Assembly (NCBI GenBank): GCA_045632525.1
Contig: JAZQWV010000019.1
Coordinates: 1-27,973, forward strand
From: Fimenecus sp045632525
GTDB taxonomy: Bacteria > Bacillota > Clostridia > Oscillospirales > Acutalibacteraceae
Length of the DNA stretch: 27,973 nt
Direction of reading: 5' to 3'
Part shown: positions 6,371 through 14,577 of the stretch, piece by piece
Position numbering within the stretch: position 1 is the first letter of the stretch
Layout of the letters: the number at the start of each line of letters is the position of its first letter
Made by a program: the position numbers and the translations under genes
Notes under the pieces: model-generated
What the model saw: only the letters and a program-made list of their open reading frames with translations
Databases searched by the model: none
Told to the model about the DNA's origin: nothing

Positions 6371-8011
6371 TTATTTATCCTCCTCAATATTCACACCAAG
6401 TTGTTTTGCCTTTGACACAAGGTCAGAAAGGGGATTTTTTGGCGCTTCTTCTTGCTTGTTGTTATAAACTGCAAGGGTATAATTTTTGCCAGTTACTTGA
6501 GTAACTGCTTGTTTTATAATCTTTGAATATTCACCGGTTTTAAGATACATTTCAAGAACGGGTGAACCTTTGATTAACAAATATTTATCCTGATGCACAA
6601 ATGCGCTTGAACCTGAAAGCATAACTATAAGGCTCTTGTCGTTTTCATAAAGCTTATCTAGAACTTCTGGCCATCTGTCAAAAGCAACTGTGCCCATCTG
6701 TTGTGGTGCGGGTTGCACTTTTTCTTCTTTGACAGGAGGGGGAGCAATAGGTTCTTCTTTTTTAGGTTCTGGTTTTGGCTCAGGTTTTGTTTCAGGTGCT
6801 TTAACTTCTTCTTTTGGTTCTTCTTTAACAGGAGCTACAACGGGCTCTGCTTTAACCTGAATATTGCCAGATTTTATAGCACTTTCCAATTCGCTGAGTC
6901 TGCGAAGAATTGCGTTAACATCTGTGTCAAGACTTGGTGTGCAAAGTCTGATAATGCAAAGTTCTGCACTTGTTCTTCTGTTAGCACCTTGTTTCATAGT
7001 TGAAGCAGATGCTGTGAGAATATCAATACAAGACATAATTGTGGCAAGAGTTGTTTTTTCGCTCTGTTGACGAATTATATCAATTTCGCCCTGTGAACAG
7101 ATAATCATACTCTCAAAATTCTTAACGGCTTTTGAAACCATAAGATTTCTGAAATGACTTGTAAGTTCTGTAATAAGACGCTCCATATCGCAAGAATCGT
7201 TATAAAGTCTGTCAACGATTTCAAGTGCTTTTGCAGGGTTTTTCTCGATAATTGAATCGCAAAGTTCAAAAATGTATTCGCGACCTGCAAGGCCAGCACT
7301 TTTTGCAACCGCAGTTGAGTCGATAACACCTTCAACTGATGAACATCTGTCTAAAAGCGAGAGCGCGTCACGCATCGCACCATCTGCAATACGGGCAATG
7401 AGCATTGCACCGTCATCTGCAAGTGTAAGATTTTCTTTTACTGCAACTTCTTTGAGTCTTTCTGCAATTGATTCAGGTTCGATTCGTTTGAAATCAAAGC
7501 GCTGACAACGAGAGAGAATTGTTGAAGGAAGTTTGTGAACTTCTGTTGTTGCAAGAATAAAAATAACATGAGCAGGAGGCTCTTCAAGAGTTTTGAGAAG
7601 TGCATTGAATGCGCCGATTGAGAGCATGTGAACTTCGTCGATAATATAAACTCTGTATTTTGCATTAGCAGGTGTAAAGTTTGCTTCTTCTCTCAAATCA
7701 CGTATATTATCAACACCGTTGTTTGAAGCAGCGTCGATTTCAATAATATCAAGAATTGAACCGTTGTCTATTCCACGACAGATTTCGCATTCGTTACAAG
7801 GATTTCCGTCAATTGGGTTAAGACAGTTAACTGCTTTTGAAAGAATTTTTGCACAAGAGGTTTTGCCTGTACCACGAGAACCTGTGAAAAGATAAGCATG
7901 GCTTGTTTTGCCAGATTTCACAGCATTTTCAAGTGTTTTTGTAATGTGCTCCTGACCGACAACGCTTGTAAATGTTGACGGACGGTATTTTCGATAAAAC
8001 GCACGATACAT
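6371..8011 (-). CDS. dnaX: DNA polymerase III subunits gamma/tau
   Basis: Clamp-loader ATPase of the replisome. The 546-residue protein starts with the signature MYRAFYRKYRPSTFTSVVGQ. It has Walker A GSRGTGKT (44-51), a zinc module with C63, C72, C75 and C78, Walker B IIDEVHML (123-130), sensor-1 region ILATTEVHKLPSTI and the SRC arginine-finger motif (167-169). After about residue 390 there is a Pro/Glu/Lys-rich linker (EPKEEVKAPETKPEP...) and a short C-terminal tau-like domain. The ribosome binding site AAGGAGGAG is just upstream of the start. I see no obvious slippery A-run plus stem for a gamma product, but did not test this exhaustively. It lies just downstream of the SRP RNA gene, probably sharing its promoter by read-through. 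Confidence 0.95.
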   Translation of the reverse strand: MYRAFYRKYRPSTFTSVVGQEHITKTLENAVKSGKTSHAYLFTGSRGTGKTSCAKILSKAVNCLNPIDGNPCNECEICRGIDNGSILDIIEIDAASNNGVDNIRDLREEANFTPANAKYRVYIIDEVHMLSIGAFNALLKTLEEPPAHVIFILATTEVHKLPSTILSRCQRFDFKRIEPESIAERLKEVAVKENLTLADDGAMLIARIADGAMRDALSLLDRCSSVEGVIDSTAVAKSAGLAGREYIFELCDSIIEKNPAKALEIVDRLYNDSCDMERLITELTSHFRNLMVSKAVKNFESMIICSQGEIDIIRQQSEKTTLATIMSCIDILTASASTMKQGANRRTSAELCIIRLCTPSLDTDVNAILRRLSELESAIKSGNIQVKAEPVVAPVKEEPKEEVKAPETKPEPKPEPKKEEPIAPPPVKEEKVQPAPQQMGTVAFDRWPEVLDKLYENDKSLIVMLSGSSAFVHQDKYLLIKGSPVLEMYLKTGEYSKIIKQAVTQVTGKNYTLAVYNNKQEEAPKNPLSDLVSKAKQLGVNIEEDK

Positions 8012-8041
8012 ATTTTCTCCTCCTTGAGCACCTAGTAAAAA

Positions 8042-8181
8042 TGCCTTAACTCAGTCATGTGTCGTGCAGGCAGACTGTGGCGCCCGGTGCAAACCGCTTA
8101 ATGCTGCTCGGTTCCCCGCCTGACATGGTTCACAGCGCCCCGCCGCACAGGACCCACACGGCACACGACTGAATTAAGGCA
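8042..8181 (-). ncRNA. ffs: Signal recognition particle RNA (small 4.5S-like type)
   Basis: RNA core of the signal recognition particle, which targets nascent membrane and secreted proteins with Ffh. The two ends pair (UGCCUUAA with UUAAGGCA), and the arms fold into one long hairpin. The apical part has the S-domain signature GUCAGGCGGGGAACCGAGCAGC, the region bound by Ffh. It is followed by TTTTT on the minus strand, is preceded by a near-perfect promoter (8201-8229), and lies directly upstream of dnaX, a frequent Firmicute position. The ends are set from the pairing; the real 5' end may be up to about 12 bases further upstream. Confidence 0.88.
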
Positions 8182-8200
8182 ATCAGTTATTTACCGACCT

Positions 8201-8229
8201 ATTATACTATATAATGCAACCAATTTCAA
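8201..8229 (-). promoter_or_regulatory. Strong promoter of the SRP RNA (and dnaX operon)
   Basis: Minus-strand TTGAAA (8224-8229), exactly 17 bases, then perfect TATAAT (8201-8206). Transcription would start near 8194, just before the RNA's paired 5' end. Such a close match fits a highly expressed stable RNA. Confidence 0.88.
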
Positions 8230-8252
8230 GAGAAAATATATACTATTTTGTG

Positions 8253-8281
8253 TTGTAGTTATAAAGATTTTATGATAGAAT
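8253..8281 (+). promoter_or_regulatory. Probable promoter of the hexosaminidase gene
   Basis: TTGTAG (8253-8258), a 17-base spacer and TAGAAT (8276-8281) lie 43 bases before the start codon at 8325. Both boxes are one or two bases off consensus. Confidence 0.5.
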
Positions 8282-8324
8282 AAAATTGTATAATTTTAAC
8301 ATTAAATCACGGAGGATGAAACGG

Positions 8325-9926
8325 ATGTTTAATATTATCCCACAACCTGTCAGTATTTTGACAAATAGTGATAAAAAAGGGTTTACTCTTCACGCAGGGA
8401 CAATAATCTCTCCATATTCTTTTTCAGAAGATTTTGTAAAGTTTGTGCGTAAAAACTTTAATAAAAAGATTTGCATTCACGAAGATACGGGTGAAGAAAA
8501 ATCAATCATTCTCACTCTTGATGAAAGTTTTGAATATGACGAGGGATATACTCTCAAATGTGAAAACAGACGAGTTTATATTAATGCGAAAACTGAAACA
8601 GGATTGTTCTATGGTTTGCAGACTTTAAAGCAGATGCTTTTACAAAAAGAAGGCAAGTTGCCATATACAGAGATACTCGATTATCCTCGTTTTTCTTATC
8701 GCGGATTCATGCTTGATTGTGGCAGATATTTTTATCCTGTTGAGGATGTGAAAAAAATCGTTGACCTTATGGCACTTCATAAACTTAATGTTTTGCATTG
8801 GCACTTGACCGAAGACCAAGGTTGGCGAGTTGAGATTAAAAAATATCCATTGCTCACTGAAAAAGGTTCAATGAGAAGTCACACAAATTTCAATCATAAG
8901 CCTCACGGTGGATATTATACACAAGAAGATATAAAAGAAATTGTCGCTTATTGTCACGAAAGAAAAATCAAGGTGATTCCTGAATTTGATATTCCGGGAC
9001 ACAGCGTTTCAACCATTTCTTGTTATCCTTATTTATCTTGCCTTGACCGTGATTTAGAAGTTGCAACTCATTGGGGCGTTAAACACGACATTCTTTGTGC
9101 GGGTAAAGAAACAACATATCAATTCGTTTATGATGTGATTGATGAATTAATTGAACTTTTCCCAGACAAAATCATTCATATCGGCGGTGACGAAGCAGTT
9201 AAAATGCGTTGGAAGAATTGTCCACATTGTCAAAAGGCAATTAAAGACAATAATCTTCGTGACGAAGACCACTTGCAAATGTTCTTTATGGCAAAAGTGA
9301 ATGATTATCTCAAAGAAAAGGGATATTCTTCAATGATGTGGAATTACGATAAGATTGAAAACGCAGATACTTTGACTCCTGATATAGCTTGGGATATATG
9401 CGGAATGGGTGATGACGACGATTTAGTTAAAAACGAACTAAAACGTGGAAGAAAACTTATCAACACTCATTGTTATCCATATTATTTCGATTTTCCTTAT
9501 GGCTGGAATACACTTAAAATGGTTTGTGAAGACAATGGTGCATTAACTGATAAAGACGAAGAAACTTGGGGCATTGAAGCGCAGATGTGGACAGAATATG
9601 TTCCAAATATGAAGCGTCTTGAGTTTCTCACATTCCCACGACTTGGAGCAATGGCAGAGAACGCTTGGGCAGAGAAGGGGTATCCATCATTCTCAACATT
9701 CCTTCATAAAGCGCCAACATATTATAATTTGCTTGATGCATATAATGTGAATTATGCGCCACTTAAAAAAGCTTGTCCATCATTCTTCTATAAACACGCG
9801 TCGTCAATCTGGTTTAAACGAAGAGTGTTCCATTGGCAAGGATTACACAATTTAATTGACGATGCAAAAGCAGTGAAAGAAGCAAACAAAATCAAAGCAG
9901 ACCTTATCAAAAATGGCAAATGTTAA
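8325..9926 (+). CDS. Glycoside hydrolase family 20 beta-N-acetylhexosaminidase
   Basis: Removes terminal N-acetylglucosamine or N-acetylgalactosamine from glycans through a substrate-assisted mechanism. The 533-residue protein has the small GH20 N-terminal domain (about 1-120, ending in GLFYGLQTLKQ), then the TIM barrel starting FSYRGFMLDCGRYF (123-136). Barrel motifs are LHWHLTEDQGWR (157-168), PEFDIPGH (219-226) and the catalytic pair in HIGGDE (285-290, D289-E290), with a late WGIEAQMWTEYV. There is no signal peptide, so it probably acts on imported oligosaccharides in the cytoplasm. I chose the ATG at 8325, 9 bases after GGAGG; the in-frame ATG at 8316 abuts that site. Substrate range (chitobiose, mucin or peptidoglycan fragments) cannot be fixed from sequence. 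Confidence 0.92.
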   Translation: MFNIIPQPVSILTNSDKKGFTLHAGTIISPYSFSEDFVKFVRKNFNKKICIHEDTGEEKSIILTLDESFEYDEGYTLKCENRRVYINAKTETGLFYGLQTLKQMLLQKEGKLPYTEILDYPRFSYRGFMLDCGRYFYPVEDVKKIVDLMALHKLNVLHWHLTEDQGWRVEIKKYPLLTEKGSMRSHTNFNHKPHGGYYTQEDIKEIVAYCHERKIKVIPEFDIPGHSVSTISCYPYLSCLDRDLEVATHWGVKHDILCAGKETTYQFVYDVIDELIELFPDKIIHIGGDEAVKMRWKNCPHCQKAIKDNNLRDEDHLQMFFMAKVNDYLKEKGYSSMMWNYDKIENADTLTPDIAWDICGMGDDDDLVKNELKRGRKLINTHCYPYYFDFPYGWNTLKMVCEDNGALTDKDEETWGIEAQMWTEYVPNMKRLEFLTFPRLGAMAENAWAEKGYPSFSTFLHKAPTYYNLLDAYNVNYAPLKKACPSFFYKHASSIWFKRRVFHWQGLHNLIDDAKAVKEANKIKADLIKNGKC

Positions 9927-9958
9927 TTTTTAACTAAGATTAGGGAATTAGTTAAAAA
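9927..9958. repeat. A/T-only hairpin between hexosaminidase and glpK genes
   Basis: TTTTTAACTAA (9927-9937) and TTAGTTAAAAA (9948-9958) form a perfect 11-bp stem. It could act as a weak terminator in either direction, or as an operator for glpK, whose ribosome binding site is about 20 bases further on. No T tract follows on the plus strand. Confidence 0.45.
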
Positions 9959-9988
9959 ATATCTATTATATATTTGAGGTGTTATACA

Positions 9989-11497
9989 ATGAAAAAATAC
10001 GTATTGGCATTAGACCAAGGAACAACGAGTTCACGAGCAATTCTTTTTGACAAAAAGGGAAATATCTGCTTCAAAGCTCAACACGAGTTTACACAGATTT
10101 ATCCACACACAGGTTGGGTTGAACACAACCCAATGGAAATTCTCTTTTCACAGTTGCAATCTGTTATGGAAGTTATGGCAGAAAGCAAAGCAACTGCAGA
10201 AGATATTGCGGCAATTGGTATCACAAATCAGCGTGAAACAACAATTGTATGGGATAAATCAACAGGCAAACCTGTTTATAATGCTATCGTTTGGCAATGT
10301 AGAAGAACTGCTGATATGTGTGAAAAAATAAAAGCAGACGAAGAATTAACACAATATATTAAAGACCATACAGGTCTTGTTGTTGACGCATATTTTTCTG
10401 CAACAAAAATCAAATGGATTCTCGACAATGTTGAGGGCGCAAAAGAATTAGCAGAAAAAGGTCAACTCCTTTTCGGTACAGTTGAAACATGGCTTATCTG
10501 GAACTTAACAGGTGGAGCAGTTCATATTACTGACTATTCAAATGCGTCAAGAACAATGATTTTTGATGTTGACAAGCTTTGCTGGGACAAATATCTTTGC
10601 GAAAAAATCGGTATTCCAATGGCAATGCTTCCTGAAGCAGTACCATCAAGTAAGGTTTACGGAACAGTTGCAAAGAGTGTTATGGGTATTGAAGATTTGG
10701 CAGGTGTGCCAATTTCTGGCGCAATCGGTGACCAACCCGCAGCACTTTTTGGTCAAGGCTGTTTCGAAAGTGGTCAAGCAAAGAATACATACGGTACAGG
10801 TTGCTTCTTGCTCATGAATACAGGTGACAAGAGAGTTGAGTCAAAGAACAATCTTGTTACAGGTGTTGCATGGGGAATAGGCGATAAGGTTACTTATGCT
10901 ATTGAAGGTTCTGCTTTTAATGCGGGCTCAGTTATCAAGTGGCTTCGTGACGATTTACAGCTTATTCCATCTGCTCGTCGTTGCGACGAATTAGCAGAGA
11001 GTGTTCCAAATGCAAACGGTGTTTATTTTGTTCCTGCATTTACAGGACTTGGTGCACCATATTGGGATATGTATGCTCGTGGTACTATTGTAGGTCTTAC
11101 TCGTGGCGCTAATTCTGCTCATATTTGCCGAAGCGTTCTTGAAGCAATCGCATATCAGATGACAGATTTGCTTGAAGCAATGAAACAGGATTCAGATATT
11201 GAGCTTTCAGAACTTCGTGTTGACGGCGGTGCATCAGTAAGTGATATTATGATGCAGATTCAGTCAGATATGATTAGAACAAATGTTAACAGACCAAAGA
11301 TGGTTGAAACAACTGCTATCGGCGCGGCTTATCTTGCGGGTCTTGCAACAGGCTTCTGGGAAAGCACAGAAGAAATTGCAAAAATCCGTGAAGTTGATAA
11401 GGTTTTCGAGCCACAGATGGATATTGAAAAACGCGAAAAGAGATATCGTGGATGGCTTCGCGCAGTTGAACGCTCAAGAGATTGGGTTGAACACTAA
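9989..11497 (+). CDS. glpK: Glycerol kinase
   Basis: Phosphorylates glycerol to glycerol-3-phosphate using ATP. The 502-residue length and motifs match GlpK closely: ALDQGTTSSRAILFD (7-21), the AIGITNQRETTIVWD region, AIVWQCRRTAD, GAIGDQPAALFGQGCF, KNTYGTGCFLL, and the FGGY C-terminal signature region ELRVDGGASVSDIMMQIQSD. I chose the ATG at 9989, with GAGGTG 8 bases upstream; a TTG at 9974 would add five residues inside that site. Its stop overlaps the start of the next small gene by one base (TAATG). The run glpK, small protein, malic enzyme, three membrane proteins looks like one operon. With the GDPD gene elsewhere in the window it could feed glycerol-phosphate metabolism, though the two are not linked transcriptionally. 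Confidence 0.96.
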   Translation: MKKYVLALDQGTTSSRAILFDKKGNICFKAQHEFTQIYPHTGWVEHNPMEILFSQLQSVMEVMAESKATAEDIAAIGITNQRETTIVWDKSTGKPVYNAIVWQCRRTADMCEKIKADEELTQYIKDHTGLVVDAYFSATKIKWILDNVEGAKELAEKGQLLFGTVETWLIWNLTGGAVHITDYSNASRTMIFDVDKLCWDKYLCEKIGIPMAMLPEAVPSSKVYGTVAKSVMGIEDLAGVPISGAIGDQPAALFGQGCFESGQAKNTYGTGCFLLMNTGDKRVESKNNLVTGVAWGIGDKVTYAIEGSAFNAGSVIKWLRDDLQLIPSARRCDELAESVPNANGVYFVPAFTGLGAPYWDMYARGTIVGLTRGANSAHICRSVLEAIAYQMTDLLEAMKQDSDIELSELRVDGGASVSDIMMQIQSDMIRTNVNRPKMVETTAIGAAYLAGLATGFWESTEEIAKIREVDKVFEPQMDIEKREKRYRGWLRAVERSRDWVEH

Positions 11498-11772
11498 TGG
11501 CAAAAATTTTAATGTTTCGTACACCCGAAAAGCTGATAGACCATTTTCTCGAACATGGTGAGGCTACTAGGTGTGATTCGGCAGAAGAATATCTTATCAA
11601 AGCAAATGCGGTGATACAGAATCCTGATGCCAAATCGAAATATGAAACAGACGAAAACGATAATGATAAGATTTACTATCTCTCTCAAACGGGGGAGATA
11701 GTATTCGTATCAATGGATGGATATATCAGAACATATTTTATTGCTGACGACGAATATTTTTTGCGTCAGTGA
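11497..11772 (+). CDS. Small protein resembling BECR-fold (CdiA-CT/phage nuclease-like) domains
   Basis: A 91-residue protein of no certain function. The N-terminal half has LIDHFLEHG...SAEEYLIKANAVI and the C-terminal half GEIVFVSMDGYIRTYF. This order (HxxxHG, SAEEY, then a beta hairpin with G-x-IRTYF) recalls the PBECR or contact-toxin nuclease domains found at the ends of phage and polymorphic toxin proteins. The match is from memory of the pattern, not a search. It is translationally coupled to glpK (TAATG overlap). Only an 18-base gap after it reaches the malic enzyme ribosome binding site and start. No signal peptide or membrane segment is seen. If it is a nuclease homologue, a metabolic operon is an odd place; it may instead be a domesticated RNA-binding or regulatory form. 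Confidence 0.55.
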   Translation: MAKILMFRTPEKLIDHFLEHGEATRCDSAEEYLIKANAVIQNPDAKSKYETDENDNDKIYYLSQTGEIVFVSMDGYIRTYFIADDEYFLRQ

Positions 11773-11787
11773 GTGGGAGTAAAGCAA

Positions 11788-12960
11788 ATGGATTACGCAA
11801 AAGAGAGTTTAAAACTTCATTATGAGTGGCAAGGCAAAATTGAAATAAAAACAAGGGCAAAGGCAAATGATAAAGAGTCTTTATCTTTGGCTTATACCCC
11901 CGGTGTAGCCGAGCCTTGCCTTGAAATTCAAAAAGATGTCAATAAGTCTTATGAACTCACTCGTCGTTGGAATACAGTTGCTGTTGTAACTGATGGCACT
12001 GCAGTTTTAGGGCTTGGCGATATTGGTCCTGAAGCAGGCATGCCCGTTATGGAAGGCAAGTGCGTGCTTTTCAAAGAATTTGGTGGAGTTGACGCTATTC
12101 CACTTTGCGTAAGAAGTAAAGATGTTGACGAAATCGTTAATTGTATCTCTCTTTTGGGTGGTAGCTTCGGCGGAATAAACCTTGAAGATATTGCAGCTCC
12201 CCGTTGTTTTGAGATTGAAAGAAAATTAAAAGAAAAACTTGATATTCCTGTTTTTCACGACGACCAACATGGCACAGCAGTTGTTGTTGGTGCAGCAGTA
12301 ACAAACGCACTTCGTCTTGTGAATAAAAGAATTGAAGATTGCACAGTTGTATTCAGCGGTGCAGGTGCGGCGGGTATTGCGATTGCAAAACTCATATATC
12401 AAATGGGCGCAGGGAATATTATAATGTGCGACAAAATGGGTATTCTTTGCATTGGTGAAGAATGGATGAACCCAGCACAAGCACAAATGGCAGAAATCAC
12501 CAATAAAAATCATATAAAAGGCACACTTGCAGATGCATTAAAGGGTGCAGATATTTTTATCGGTGTTTCAGCACCAAATATTGTTACCGAAGAAATGATA
12601 AAATCAATGTCAGAGAATGCTATTGTGTTCCCAATGGCAAATCCTGTGCCTGAAATTATGCCTGACAAGGCAAAAAATGCTGGAGCAAAGGTAGTGGGTA
12701 CGGGCAGAAGTGACTATCCTAACCAGATTAACAATGTGCTTGCATTCCCCGGTATATTCCGTGGTGCTCTTGATTGCAGAGCAAGTGATATTAACGAAGA
12801 AATGAAGATTGCGGCGGCAAAAGCAATCGCTTCACTTGTGAGTGACGAAGAATTGAACGAAGATTATATTCTCCCAAAAGCATTTGACGAAAGAGTGGGC
12901 ACAACTGTGGCAAAAGCAGTTGTGGAAGCTGCAAAACAAAGCGGAGTTGCAAGAATATGA
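11788..12960 (+). CDS. Malic enzyme, NAD(P)-dependent (short form)
   Basis: Oxidatively decarboxylates malate to pyruvate. The 390-residue length is that of the short bacterial malic enzymes. Motifs are SLAYTPGVAEPC (33-44), VVTDGTAVLGLGDIG (66-80), INLEDIAAP (130-138), the metal and substrate region PVFHDDQHGTA (154-164), and the Rossmann loop VVFSGAGAAGIA (187-198), then MANPVPEI. I chose the ATG at 11788, with GTGGGAGT about 8 bases upstream, over a GTG at 11773. Its stop overlaps the following gene by ATGA, indicating coupling. The cofactor is not decided here. Together with glpK it suggests a carbon-flow operon from glycerol or C4 acids to pyruvate. Confidence 0.95.
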   Translation: MDYAKESLKLHYEWQGKIEIKTRAKANDKESLSLAYTPGVAEPCLEIQKDVNKSYELTRRWNTVAVVTDGTAVLGLGDIGPEAGMPVMEGKCVLFKEFGGVDAIPLCVRSKDVDEIVNCISLLGGSFGGINLEDIAAPRCFEIERKLKEKLDIPVFHDDQHGTAVVVGAAVTNALRLVNKRIEDCTVVFSGAGAAGIAIAKLIYQMGAGNIIMCDKMGILCIGEEWMNPAQAQMAEITNKNHIKGTLADALKGADIFIGVSAPNIVTEEMIKSMSENAIVFPMANPVPEIMPDKAKNAGAKVVGTGRSDYPNQINNVLAFPGIFRGALDCRASDINEEMKIAAAKAIASLVSDEELNEDYILPKAFDERVGTTVAKAVVEAAKQSGVARI

Positions 12961-13364
12961 AAAAAGTGTATGAAAACTCTGCTGAATATCGAGAAGTCCC
13001 ACAAATGACTCGGTCAGAATATATTGCAGAATATACAGACATAACAACATATTTTGAACAAGAGAAAAAGACATTAAAAAAGCTTTTACCTTTTTGCATT
13101 ACTCTTTCAGTTATAAATGTTATAGTTGAGATTATATTGCTAAATATAGTTGTTCCAGCGATACTGGATAATAATTTTATTACCCATCGTGAAAGAGAAA
13201 ACGCTTTTATTGTGTTAGCCATGCCTTGTGTTCTATCTTTCCCATTAGTAAGTATTATAGTTAGAATGAAGCAGATAAAAAACAAAGAAAACGAACGACT
13301 ACAAGACCTTGAAGATAGAAAAAATCTCTGCATTGAAATAGGTACATACAACGCAGAAGAATAG
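12957..13364 (+). CDS. Two-TM membrane protein, first of three related proteins
   Basis: A 135-residue protein with a soluble N-terminal region containing TRSEYIAEYTDITTYFEQEKKTLKK (18-42, split by charge), hydrophobic segments at about 43-70 and 83-104, and a charged C-terminal helix ending LEDRKNLCIEIGTYNAEE. The same plan (TR...Y motif, basic helix, TM, TM, coiled tail, closing TY-D/N-A) occurs in the next two genes, so the three are probably diverged duplicates. Its start overlaps the malic enzyme stop by four bases. I do not recognise the family. Both ends are probably cytoplasmic, with a short outside loop. A sensor, stress or membrane-scaffold role is only a guess. Confidence 0.75.
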   Translation: MKKVYENSAEYREVPQMTRSEYIAEYTDITTYFEQEKKTLKKLLPFCITLSVINVIVEIILLNIVVPAILDNNFITHRERENAFIVLAMPCVLSFPLVSIIVRMKQIKNKENERLQDLEDRKNLCIEIGTYNAEE

Positions 13365-13373
13365 GTGAAAATG

Positions 13374-13868
13374 ATGAGTGAAAAGAAAGATATTTCAAGC
13401 ACTTACAACTCAATATTTGACCAGAATACTGTGACCGAGCTTGAAGATGTTATTGAAGGTAAAGAATATCAACAAGCAATCTTCGGTCAGGATATGAATG
13501 GTGCCATCAATGATGTTCTTTACACTCGCACACAATATATTAAAGATTATTCAGATATAGTTGAAAACTATAAAAAAGAACGAAACGAGCAAATCAAATC
13601 AATAGCAATGGTTTTGGGTGTTGCGATAGCTTTGAGTTTAGTTGCAGAGCTTCGGTATAAATTTATGGGCACAAGTGTTGTAACAGGTCTTATAAAATAT
13701 ATTGGAACATTAATATCCGTAGTAGTTACAATCGTTCCACCGTTTCTTATTTTTGGTTATGTAAGACGAATTTTTAAAAGCAGACAGTTAATGAAAAAAG
13801 CAATTCAAAAGCTTGATGCACAAAAACAAGAACATATGACAAACGCTACTTATGATGCAAATCGATAA
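13374..13868 (+). CDS. Two-TM membrane protein, second of three related proteins
   Basis: A 164-residue protein that begins MSEKKDISSTYNSIFD. It has LYTRTQYIKDYSDIVENYKKE before the first hydrophobic segment (about 73-93), a second at about 107-133, and a charged tail QKLDAQKQEHMTNATYDANR. The N-terminal KDISSTYNSIFDxN and the tail match the third protein (EDISASYNDIFDYN; QKLEDAKKEHMLAGTYDASK) very clearly, and the first protein more distantly. I chose the ATG at 13374 from spacing to AGGTG; ATG 13371 is a close alternative. It follows the first gene by 9 bases and precedes the third by 14. Function unknown. Confidence 0.75.
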   Translation: MSEKKDISSTYNSIFDQNTVTELEDVIEGKEYQQAIFGQDMNGAINDVLYTRTQYIKDYSDIVENYKKERNEQIKSIAMVLGVAIALSLVAELRYKFMGTSVVTGLIKYIGTLISVVVTIVPPFLIFGYVRRIFKSRQLMKKAIQKLDAQKQEHMTNATYDANR

Positions 13869-13882
13869 AAGGGGATTTGTTT

Positions 13883-14485
13883 ATGGACGAAAAGAATTTA
13901 AATCCACAAAAAGAAGATATTTCAGCAAGCTATAATGATATTTTCGATTATAATGTAGTTGATGTTGAACCCGAAATGATGAATAGGGACTATCTTAATC
14001 AGATTTATGATGAGGATATGGAATCCCTTAATAAAGTTGTGCTTTTGACTCGCACACAGCATTTTAAAAGAGTTGAAGAAACAAAGAAAAGTTATGAAAA
14101 AGAGATAAACTGGTCAAAGAAACTTTTGACGGTTTCGGGTATAATACTTGCTGTTTTCATAGGTGTAGCAATCAGTTTTTATGCTCAAGGATTGAACTTT
14201 TATGAAATATTTTTTGAAAATATGAGCAACATTAAAAGCTATAATAACGGAGAAATAAACGGATATGATACGAATACATTAAGGGGTATGTGGCAAATAT
14301 TTGGCTTGTCAGGTATGGCTGGTAGTTTGTCTTTGCTAGTCGGTGGTATTCAATTCTTTTTCTTGGGATATGGTAACATAAAACGCATAAAGAAATTGAA
14401 AAAGACAAGAGAAAGTGCCTTGCAAAAACTTGAAGATGCGAAAAAAGAGCATATGCTCGCAGGAACATACGACGCAAGTAAATAA
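13883..14485 (+). CDS. Two-TM membrane protein, third of three related proteins
   Basis: A 200-residue protein, the longest of the trio. It has KEDISASYNDIFDYN (10-24), LLTRTQHFKRVEETKKSYEKE (54-74), hydrophobic segments at about 81-101 and 139-163 joined by a polar loop of about 37 residues, and the tail LQKLEDAKKEHMLAGTYDASK. The larger loop is the main difference from its neighbour. AAAGGGG lies 8 bases before the ATG at 13883, which I prefer to an upstream in-frame start at 13877. It is the last gene before a strong terminator, so the operon from glpK probably ends here. Family not recognised. Confidence 0.75.
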   Translation: MDEKNLNPQKEDISASYNDIFDYNVVDVEPEMMNRDYLNQIYDEDMESLNKVVLLTRTQHFKRVEETKKSYEKEINWSKKLLTVSGIILAVFIGVAISFYAQGLNFYEIFFENMSNIKSYNNGEINGYDTNTLRGMWQIFGLSGMAGSLSLLVGGIQFFFLGYGNIKRIKKLKKTRESALQKLEDAKKEHMLAGTYDASK

Positions 14486-14489
14486 AAAA

Positions 14490-14525
14490 CAAAAAGACGG
14501 AGTTTTTTACACTCCGTCTTTTGTT
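14490..14525 (+). terminator. Terminator ending the glpK-malic enzyme-membrane protein operon
   Basis: AAAAGACGGAGT (from 14491) pairs with ACTCCGTCTTTT (14511-14522) around a T-rich loop, five bases after the last stop codon, and runs into TTTTG. The minus-strand flank is also T-rich, so it could serve both directions. Confidence 0.88.
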
Positions 14526-14577
14526 ATTTAAAACTTATCTTTCACGAGAAATTTGTTTAGTGTTTTTTGCTAGAAAT

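Noticed and set aside
6701..7003. Plus-strand Phe/Trp-rich frame inside dnaX
   Set aside because: It is the antisense of the Pro/Glu/Lys linker of DnaX, which explains its odd composition.
9927..9958. A/T hairpin as a standard terminator of the hexosaminidase gene
   Set aside because: The stem is only A/T pairs apart from one pair and has no T run after it on the plus strand, so it is listed as a repeat.
12791..13402. Minus-strand frame of 203 codons opposite the malic enzyme end and first membrane protein
   Set aside because: Composition is that of an antisense shadow; both opposing genes have good starts, coupling and family support.
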